A program made the position numbers and the translations under genes. The notes below the pieces were generated by a model. It had not been told where the DNA came from. It worked only from the letters and a program-made list of their open reading frames with translations, and made no database searches. A stretch of DNA of 64,000 nucleotides from Hyaloperonospora brassicae (lineage: Eukaryota > Oomycota > Peronosporomycetes > Peronosporales > Peronosporaceae). Positions within the stretch are counted from its first letter, which is position 1, and each line of letters opens with the position of its first letter. The stretch covers positions 49,308 through 113,307 of the forward strand of contig CANTFL010000909.1 in the NCBI GenBank assembly GCA_947650285.1, given 5' to 3'. Shown piece after piece: positions 57,168 through 64,000 of the stretch.

Positions 57168-57560
57168 TGTAACGGGGCAGCCCGTTACATGGAAATTGTC
57201 ATTTGAGAGATAATGACAACAAAGAATATTAAGTGAATATTCTTTGAACAATATCACCGATAATGGTGATATTGGTGAAGCGACCAAAGGGTCTGCTCAT
57301 TGGTTGATATCGTGATGATATCAACCCGCCAATCGACGCAAGACGCGCGCAATGAGTGGTGACGAGACGTCACCATACACTCAGTTCTATTAGCATAATT
57401 GAATTAAGTCAAACAGAGAGACGGTAGTTAAAAGACTTAATTATATTATTATAACAGTTCTGCTTTTACCCTACCTACGCTTCCTCGCTCGCCTCGTGTA
57501 CGTCTGTCGGGGCACCCGAAACCCTTGCGTTAAGTTCACGCAAGGGTGTGCCTCGTTACA
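57168..57560 (+). repeat. A3 3' LTR
   Basis: 393 bp; its first 22 bases form a perfect hairpin (TGTAACGGG / CCCGTTACA). The right half (CAGTTCTGCTTTTACCCTACC) matches the partial LTR at 63780-64000 better than the A3 5' LTR. Confidence 0.93.
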
Positions 57561-58338
57561 GTTAGCATCTTCTTTGGTGACAGTGTAGCATTTGACAGAC
57601 CGTCGTAGCAGGTAGTATCATTCAGCTTCTTCGAGCTCGACGATGTCAGGCCGACGAACGTGAATCTTCCTGCAAAATAGCAGCATGTGCTAAATGCTCT
57701 ATTTACAGATGAAACATTGAGTACCTTATCTTATCTTAAAACTATGTCTGTCATACAACTTGTTGGTATAGCCGTAACGCCTCTTTGTACTGCCGCGTTC
57801 GCTTAATGATGTATGAAGTTGGCGGTCGAGCAATGGTGTCCGTACTTCTACAAAGCGAGCAACATATCGCTTATGGCTGGCCCACCGATGATGTTACGTA
57901 TGCGTTCGACGATTTTTGTCTTTAACCATTAAAGGCGTAAAAATCTCACGATTGGCGTGATGGGCTACACACAAATACCACCGTCAGGTGGATGGGTTCC
58001 TACCGTTGGACAAATCACGAAGTGGTGACTGGTACAACAGAGCCCTCTACCCCTAAGTATAGTGAAGCCATTGTATACTTCGTTATTATCCTTACTAAAT
58101 CTGTAATGACAAACATACAAGCGTGTCGCCACCTCACAATTACCAGTCATTGCACGCATATGGCCTTCACGTCGGCTTTATCGGCTGACAATACGGTTTA
58201 TATCATCTATGGATAGTATATGCACCTACTACGAAGCACATTACCATTCGTTCTAGTATTCTTGGATACTATTCGGTATTGTAATATTGCTAAATACTAT
58301 CTACTACGGTAATATATACGCTGATAGTTGTGTCAAAA
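57561..58338 (-). repeat. Dispersed repeat R1, copy b, with an open minus-strand stretch
   Basis: 57935-58338 is the inverted counterpart of R1a. Weaker similarity continues to about 57745. The remaining 57565-57725 has an uninterrupted minus frame of 54 codons (NVSSVNRAFSTCCYFAGRFT, then TSSSSKKLNDTTCYDGLS) that reaches the A3 insertion point, suggesting a decayed coding sequence cut by A3. The family is not recognised. Confidence 0.5.
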
Positions 58339-58824
58339 TCAATATTTGTAACAGGGTCACTCGGTTTTTACGAAATATTTTTAGCGGTCACGGTTACAGA
58401 CGATGGATATTCGCAAGAATAATATACATTCTTGATAGAATACATGTTTTCTGATCGTTTATCCCATCTACCATGATGCTGTACATTATCCAATTTCTCT
58501 CTTCTTGTGCTGCAATTTTGTGCTCTCGTGTCAATCGATTTGTTTGCCTTTTTCATGTGACATCGTGTCCTTTATTTACCCTTTTTCAAGAAGTCGCTAT
58601 TGTGTTTGCATACGCGATCGTTTCGGCTACTGCCTCGACCCGTCGTCTTCTACAGCTTATCGGTCTCCAACCACAACAGATCGGAGCTCCAGTCCACAGA
58701 ACCGATCGCATCTGCGCTCACTCTCCCACCGGTCGACTCCAACACCGCACGGAAGTAGCTGCAAAGCCTCAAGGTCCAGTCAGGTCTTTGTCATCTACAG
58801 GTACGGCTGGAAGAAGCTGTAGCC
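58339..58824. other. Spacer and likely 5' region of the plus-strand gene
   Basis: AT-rich up to about 58560, then pyrimidine-rich with rising GC content towards ATG 58825, as expected for a promoter and 5' untranslated region. No core element can be assigned with confidence. The frame at 58473-58928 runs through into the next gene in another frame and looks spurious. Confidence 0.4.
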
Positions 58825-59499
58825 ATGACGACCGACTCGGACGCCAGGAACACTCTGTGCCCATGCGACGAAAACGCCACGAACAACGACTCGGCCGAAC
58901 CTGCCGCTGCTTTTCGTCGTGCAGATGATGACGGCCCGTTGCAGCTCACAGTGCAGTCGTTGCCCTACGTGAAACGCCGGGAACATGTGGACGCAGTGCG
59001 AAGCTTTGACCCGTCCGGCCGCCGCTGCGTCTCTCTCGGGTGCAACGCGTCGGCCGGTCCACTCGATGCCTCAGTCGATCCTGCCAAGTACTTGACGTCG
59101 CTTTCGTACTCGGTTCCGAGCACCAATCGGGTGTCCAATACACCGCGCGGCAGTCCCGCGGTTGATGTCATTGCTACGTACCTGAACACGTGCGACCAGC
59201 GGACAGTCAAGTTGGAGCTTATGCGCGCCCACGCGCGCTTCGCCTCGACTCGAGGTACGGACGCGTTTGCAGTGTTGCCGCTTTGGCTTCCGAGGCAGAC
59301 GAAAAAGGATTTGCGTTTTGGGTTGTGGTATTTTTTTATGTCGATGGGACGTCGATGCGTTGTGGTGTCGTTGTCATTGAGTTTTTTCATAACTTCTTCT
59401 ATCGCTGCTTCTGTTGCTGCTATTGTTGCTTTGATTGTGGTTGTGTTGTGGTCAAGAAGGTGGTCCGCCGACGCACACCCGCACTTCTTCTATGGTTAG
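58825..59499 (+). CDS. Hypothetical protein with C-terminal membrane segment
   Basis: 224 codons from ATG 58825, GC-rich and gene-like. The first ~160 residues are polar without a recognised domain. Residues 178-208 form a hydrophobic stretch (VSLSLSFFITSSIAASVAAI, VALIVVVLW) followed by basic residues, suggesting a tail anchor. However, the DNA of that stretch (59330-59460) is T-rich and could instead be intron or 5' untranslated sequence of the next gene. The stop overlaps the ATG of the PX gene by 8 bp (ATGGTTAG), unusual in a eukaryote, so the 3' end of this model is doubtful. Confidence 0.45.
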   Translation: MTTDSDARNTLCPCDENATNNDSAEPAAAFRRADDDGPLQLTVQSLPYVKRREHVDAVRSFDPSGRRCVSLGCNASAGPLDASVDPAKYLTSLSYSVPSTNRVSNTPRGSPAVDVIATYLNTCDQRTVKLELMRAHARFASTRGTDAFAVLPLWLPRQTKKDLRFGLWYFFMSMGRRCVVVSLSLSFFITSSIAASVAAIVALIVVVLWSRRWSADAHPHFFYG

Positions 59500-60247
59500 C
59501 AAAGAAGGCAGCGCCGAGTGGGGCTGGTTTGCCGACATTGACTCCAGCAGCGAGAGCAAGGGCAACGACGGTTCTGTTCACTCCCTGCGACGACGACTAA
59601 GTGCAGACTTGGGCCTTGTCGACGTAGGCAGTGTCCACGTCTTGGGCGATGAGCAGACAAACACGCGCAATACAGCCGCGCATAAGACATTCACGATCGT
59701 CACGGAAGGTAACAGCAAGGTGGTCTCCGCAACGGTGTCAATACCCAAATTCCGCATCGTGCAATCGCGCTCGGGCTCTGACCGCCACGCGCAATACCTG
59801 ATCACGCTCCTGCTCGGCAAGGAGCTGTACGCAGACTGGCGTCGATACTCTGAGTTTGGGGAATTAGTGAAAACGCTTGACGAAAAGCGCTACACAAGGA
59901 CGCAAGACGTCTGGGCAGGCATCGAGACGCGCTGGTTCAACAGACTAGAACCGTCCTATCTGCACCAAAAGTGCATCACACTTGAGAACTTCATGCGCGA
60001 GCTCATGTACGAATCGAATGAGCCGACTGTTTTGATTAACTTCCTTGGCGGCTATCTAGGAAAAGTGAATGCGCGACCGACAGATCCCGTGGCGTACCGC
60101 CCAGCTGCCCAGCTGCCGAAGGAACTTCGTCCACCGCAACCGCGACACGAGCGAGAGTTGTTTGAAAAGATGTGGGCTGAGAACTTTCAACGTTCACGCG
60201 TGGACTATGCAACAGTTGAGCCCTCGGACCAGACCACCAGCGTCTAA
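59492..60247 (+). CDS. PX-domain (phosphoinositide-binding) protein
   Basis: 251 residues from ATG 59492; the frame extends 5' but without another ATG. Residues 1-75 are polar. A PX fold is readable at about 80-190: SIPKFRIVQSRSG, QYLITLLLGKELYADW, the hallmark WRRYSEFGELVKTLDE at 116-131 (basic RR next to YSEF, the phosphoinositide contact), and the helical end YLHQKCITLENFMREL. A Pro-rich loop and a short C-terminal tail follow. PX proteins bind PI3P-type lipids on endosomes and act in membrane trafficking (sorting nexins and relatives). No BAR domain or other partner is attached. Confidence 0.8.
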   Translation: MVSKEGSAEWGWFADIDSSSESKGNDGSVHSLRRRLSADLGLVDVGSVHVLGDEQTNTRNTAAHKTFTIVTEGNSKVVSATVSIPKFRIVQSRSGSDRHAQYLITLLLGKELYADWRRYSEFGELVKTLDEKRYTRTQDVWAGIETRWFNRLEPSYLHQKCITLENFMRELMYESNEPTVLINFLGGYLGKVNARPTDPVAYRPAAQLPKELRPPQPRHERELFEKMWAENFQRSRVDYATVEPSDQTTSV

Positions 60248-60767
60248 GCAAGCAGACTGGGAGAGAAAACGGTTCTTGGTTAAATTTGAACGTGATGCTC
60301 TTTTTCAAGTCGCGCAAAGAAGTCGCTAGCCATGTTTGAGGCATCTAAAAGAGGCTTGCCAAGAACGATTGCTTGACCAATGTGTATGCTACGTCACTTA
60401 ATGCCTTCATGAAGGGCACTGTGTCCTATGCACTTACGAACGTCTAACGACGACGCAATTGCTGCGTGTCAAAAAGCCGCGCCAGCCACGTACCAAACGA
60501 TTGGCAAAATCTGTAACGTAGATACGTAGTGCATAAACAAAAGTTGCAAATACGTATGCATAATTAGGCCATGCAAGTTGCGATCAACGCTAGTATGTAT
60601 CCACCTCGTCACAGTGGTACCATGATCATCAACACTTGTTCGGCGAACAATAGTGATGGGACAACATCCACTCGATTAGGATTGATTGCCTGCTTCCACC
60701 AATGCATAGCTCATGTCTAACGACCTCGCACGAAGCCGAAAATTGACCTCGATGTGTCGAGTTTCGG
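60248..60767. other. Intergenic between convergent genes
   Basis: About 520 bp between the ends of the PX gene (plus) and the dolichyldiphosphatase gene (minus), so it should hold both 3' untranslated regions. No motif stands out. Confidence 0.5.
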
Positions 60768-61698
60768 CTACTGAACCTTCTTCGCCGAAAAGGTTCCGTT
60801 GGCTTTGATGCTGTTTTTTTCGTATTGGTAGATAATCAAGTCCGGGATGTGCGAAATGTCGCGCACAAAGAAGACCTTTGCAAGGCGCGATTCAGCCACC
60901 ACAGGAAACAGCCACGGAGAGACCTGCACCATTCATGCCGCAAGTTACTATCGTACATCATCATAAGCAACTCACGGCAAGCTTACCGCGGCGACCAAAG
61001 TATACCAGCCAACTCCAGTTAGCACACCGACGACCGCGCCAGCTATGACTTGGTCCGTAGAGTGGTAACTCAGGTGGATACGCGAGTAGCAGGTCAAACA
61101 CGACGTCATGATCACGCTCAATATCGTGAACCATTGCTCTAGTCGTCTCCGTGAGTTCAGTCTGACTCACAGCAAGGATAACAACGAGTTGTCAGCGTTT
61201 TCGATGTCGAGGCACACATAGTATGACCAGACCTAAAGACCTCTTCCACGTGTAGATTACGACATAAGCTGCGAAGAAGCCCATGAATTGAGAATGCGCC
61301 GATGGCATTCCTGGTCCACGCATGAACGCACTTTCTGGGCGCGGCTGGTTGATCACTTTTTTCAGCACTTTGTTCACCACGACACCCACAAGCTGCTTAC
61401 ACCAATTTCATTGTTAGAAACACACACAGCATACCACAATCATTGCACAGCAAAAGACAACCTGCCCAGCGAGCATACTGATACTATCTAGGTCTCTTTG
61501 CGATGCGACGACTGTGACGTACGCAATCATCAGGAAGCTACAATAGGGTTAGCCGCACAAGCGCTCGTAATGCATTATTCCAGTCGAAACTCACATGGGA
61601 GACAGCGTAAAGAGCGCCAATAGGGCGCCCAGCGGATCCGTCGGGTCGTACACGACCCACGTGAGCTCAAACTCCTGAACGCGCGAGACCTCCTGCAT
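60768..61698 (-). CDS. DOLPP1: Dolichyldiphosphatase (PAP2 family), five exons
   Basis: Minus-strand exons 61698-61595, 61537-61462, 61392-61241, 61161-60987 and 60923-60768 splice to 220 codons; introns are 57, 69, 79 and 63 bp, all GT-AG, with CTAAC or CTGAC-like branch sites in introns 2 and 3. The enzyme recycles dolichyl diphosphate to dolichyl phosphate in the ER lumen for N-glycosylation. PAP2 motifs: K71-x6-R78-P79 (KKVINQPRP), GMPSAHSQFMGFF at 88-100, YSRIHLSYHSTDQ at 136-148 with catalytic His. Hydrophobic segments alternate, as in a multi-pass protein, and the end RDISHIPDLIIYQYE matches the family C-terminus. Human DOLPP1 is similar in length (238). ATG 61698 is the first after an in-frame stop. 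Intron 3 has the weak donor GTCTTT. Confidence 0.88.
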
Positions 61699-62054
61699 CG
61701 CTGCCTTGACGCTTCCCAGAGTTGGCACGCGAATGTCCACAACGGGTGTGGCACGTCAGACGTGCTACACTTGACCGCAAGTCGCGCGTACCTTGGTGTT
61801 AAGTACGATATTGGCAGTGTCTCTGGTCCAGTACTTTCACCAGTATTAGATGCAAAAAATTTGTAACTGCAGGTGTGCGGTCGCTTTGACACCTTGAGGG
61901 CGTACGCGAGTAGACACCGACTGCCTCTCTCGTTGATCAACCGGATGAAAGCAAAGACCCGTTGCAGATCTACCAAGTAGTCAGCAAAGAAGTGTACGTG
62001 TCTTGAGCCCTGTATTACCATGTTTTTATAGTAGCCACGATGCCAAATAAAATT
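61699..62054. other. Upstream region of the dolichyldiphosphatase gene
   Basis: Expected to hold its promoter. A minus-strand frame (part of 61575-62120) crosses it and partly overlaps exon 1 in another frame; I see no domain in it and take it as fortuitous. Confidence 0.4.
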
Positions 62055-62098
62055 GGCAGGGTACACGACCCCCGAAAGCGTGTGTCGTGTACCCTGCC
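62055..62098. repeat. Perfect 15-bp inverted repeat
   Basis: GGCAGGGTACACGAC (62055-62069) is followed after 14 bases by its exact reverse complement GTCGTGTACCCTGCC (62084-62098). It lies about 360 bp upstream of the dolichyldiphosphatase start codon, inside a 100-codon plus frame (62040-62342) of unknown status. Confidence 0.85.
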
Positions 62099-63779
62099 TG
62101 GGTGCTTGGCAGAGTACCAAGTGTCGTGGAGTGTGTCTATGCTGGCTTCAGGCGAGTTGGCAGTCCAAGGCCAACACGATGAGACAGTATCATTTGTTGT
62201 AATTGCACAAATATTTTGTCTCGGCCTCCACACGGGGGACGGCGACAAGAAGTTAAGTGACAGGGTCACTCTTTTAGCGCCATGGACGAAGACAATTTTG
62301 CATGTGAACTGTGATGTAGACAAGATGGTGCTGCAGGCATAATAGCTCACGGATCCGCAGAAACTTTTGCTTTCAATTGAGCGTAGACAAGCTGGCTTCG
62401 GCCGTCCAACCCATTGCCGTCCTGTGTGATTCTACATTTACACTAATCATCGACACCAATAGACACGTGGGCTGAACACTTGTACAGTACTCATCGCGCG
62501 CGTCTTGTCTCGAAAGAGAATTTTCTGGCAGGAAGAATGGCATCTTCAACCAAATAGCAGATTGACATCAAACGCTGCCGAATGTCTGCTTTTAAGGACG
62601 TTATATATTTATTCGTACAATCTATAGAAACAGTCATCAATATTAACGACAGACTGCATGCGAGCGTCAGGTGACGTTGACTCACCCGTTAGAAGCGCTA
62701 GATATTACCTGTCTGGGTGGTATTCAATTTCAGGTCATTATGAATGCTACTATCACGAGACGTGTCCACCTTCATGCAGAGATGGAGTGCTTACTGTATA
62801 AAGTGCATTAAGATTGCATCTATGAATGCAATAGGCCTTAAATGCGACAATATGCCGCTACAGAAGCAACCTGCTCTTGTAGGTGCTCCTGCAAAGTCGA
62901 GAATCCCTGGTCTTCTAGAGCCGTGTGATTACCATAAAATGTTCCGTGTTATAATTCCTTGCATGGCATTTTTGCTTTCGACCAAGTACGTGTTTTGAGG
63001 CTGCAGTTACAAGAAACTTGATCCTGACGCTGCAGAGAAGTCGCGGCAGAATTTGGATTGAGCACTAATTGAGGCCTTTTCACGGAGTAGCTAAGTTTCC
63101 GTCTGCCTAGCCGAGGATGAATCTTTGCTTGCTTGCGTTGCGAGGTGATGGTATCACAATGATGCGTTGATGTGTCGTGTTCGTTTATTGAGGTCTAGGA
63201 AGGTCGCCTACGATATAGCAACATGGTGTGCCCATTTTATATCCGTCAGCTACGAATATTTTTTGCTGATAAGACGCTGCCAATTTATTCAAGACGGTTG
63301 GTTGATGTCCAAGGCCATGCGAGAGAGACTGTCGAAACAGTTTGTCAGAAGTATTGGTGCTGCGCATCATGTCAATGCAGTGAACAGGATGTTATTTGCT
63401 GGAAAAGGTCATTGCGCGTGACCCGGTCTAAATTCCTGCTCATTCACGTGTTTTGACTCAGCTCGATACGTATGGGACTGAGCACTGCATCAATACGTAT
63501 ACAGACAAAGATGTTGTTGATCAGCACCTGGAATGAAGACAATTACGCAGATGGTTTTTGCGTAAAGTGTACTTTATGCAGCCCATTACAAAGACCTACT
63601 CGTCAAAGAGGAGTCTATATGGTCAATACCTACCGTGCGATATGAGCGAATGAATTCTCAAACACCTTATAAGTCGCGCTGCAACTCTTCCTTGTGCGCA
63701 CTACCACTGCAATAAAGAAAGGTTGAGTGCGTTGCATGTCAACCATCCCTTGACAGGATGTACTTTCCTAGGCGCTGAC
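62099..63779. other. Spacer with unrecognised short frames
   Basis: Plus-strand frames 62040-62342, 62744-62998 and 63167-63421 (84-100 codons) start with ATG or near-cognates but have no identifiable domain. Stops between them are frequent. They may be pieces of a decayed transposon or of an unrecognised spliced gene. Confidence 0.3.
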
Positions 63780-64000
63780 TGTGACGGGGCACACCCTTGC
63801 GTAACTTAACGCAAGGGATTTGGGTGCCCCGACGGACGTACACGTGGCAAGCGAGGAAGCGTAGGTAGGGTAAAAGTAGAACTGTTATATTAATAAATTA
63901 AGTCTTTAAACTACTGTCTCTTCGTTTGACTTAATTCAATTATACTAATATAACTGCATGTTTGGTGACGTCTCGTCACCACTCATTGCGCGCGTCTTGC
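63780..64000 (-). mobile_element. Partial family A-type LTR at the window edge, minus strand
   Basis: Begins TGTGACGGGGCACACCC and continues through CTTGCGTAA / TTAACGCAAG, GGACGTACACGTGG and the GAGGAAGCGTAGGTAGGG block. It is the reverse complement of the right half of an A LTR, closest to the A3 3' LTR. The rest lies beyond the window, so it could be a solo LTR or one end of a fourth element. Confidence 0.85.

Larger units (their letters stand above)
49568..57560 (+). mobile_element. Gypsy/Ty3 chromodomain element A3, full length
   Basis: 7,993 bp, same orientation as A1, with exact target duplication GTTAG (49563-49567 and 57561-57565). It has the longest uninterrupted pol segment of the three A copies (550 codons of RT, RNase H and integrase finger). 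It lacks the gag deletion shared by A1 and A2 but has its own lesions. Purine tract AAGGGGGGGGTGA before the 3' LTR (57155-57167). Confidence 0.95.

Noticed and set aside
62040..62342. Plus-strand ATG frame of 100 codons
   Set aside because: Its start lies in the 15-bp hairpin, it shows no domain, and an antisense frame of 111 codons covers the same DNA.

Overview
The window reads as intergenic DNA from an oomycete-like eukaryote (probably Peronosporales). The grounds are: LTR retrotransposons whose proteins look like those common in oomycete genomes, a compact gene with four 57-79 bp introns, and AT-rich spacers. It is mostly a nest of LTR retrotransposons. Host genes appear only in the last 6 kb. 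No rRNA, intact tRNA or CRISPR array was seen.

Layout. 1-4.9 kb: AT-rich DNA with a dispersed repeat (R1a) and a solo LTR (family C) with an exact 5-bp target duplication. 4.9-12.5 kb: a badly decayed minus-strand Gypsy relic (B1); RT, RNase H, integrase and C-terminal fragments are still readable in the right order. 12.7-36 kb: a second B-family relic (B2) on the plus strand, facing away from B1, cut by two younger ~8-kb Gypsy elements. These are A1 (15482-23469, plus) and A2 (25852-33839, minus), which form a large inverted repeat. 36-43.3 kb: AT-rich DNA with another solo C LTR (minus). 43.4-49.2 kb: a Copia element (43717-49101) inserted inside a third C LTR. 49.6-57.6 kb: a third A element (A3, plus). 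57.6-58.3 kb: second R1 copy, inverted relative to R1a. 58.8-61.7 kb: a hypothetical membrane-protein ORF, a PX-domain gene and, on the minus strand, a five-exon dolichyldiphosphatase gene. 63.78-64 kb: the edge of another A-type LTR.

Family A is the notable system. Each copy has ~393-bp LTRs, gag with a CCHC knuckle, a textbook -1 frameshift signal (A AAA AAT followed by a stem holding the gag stop), pol (protease, RT, RNase H, integrase) and a C-terminal chromodomain. Downstream of pol, on the opposite strand, each copy also carries a conserved two-part ORF that overlaps the chromodomain codons. The whole element, LTRs and coding regions alike, is tiled with short perfect inverted repeats (8-11 bp arms, small loops). 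The Copia element and the host genes do not show this by eye. The 5' and 3' LTRs of one copy differ from each other, yet several variants are shared by the same-side LTR of other copies. All three copies share several in-frame pol stops although their target duplications differ, so they appear to have been mobilised after their pol frame was already broken.

Order of events: B relics first; A1 and A2 then inserted into B2; Copia inserted into a C LTR; A3 inserted close by. No retroelement here has an intact gag-pol as read.
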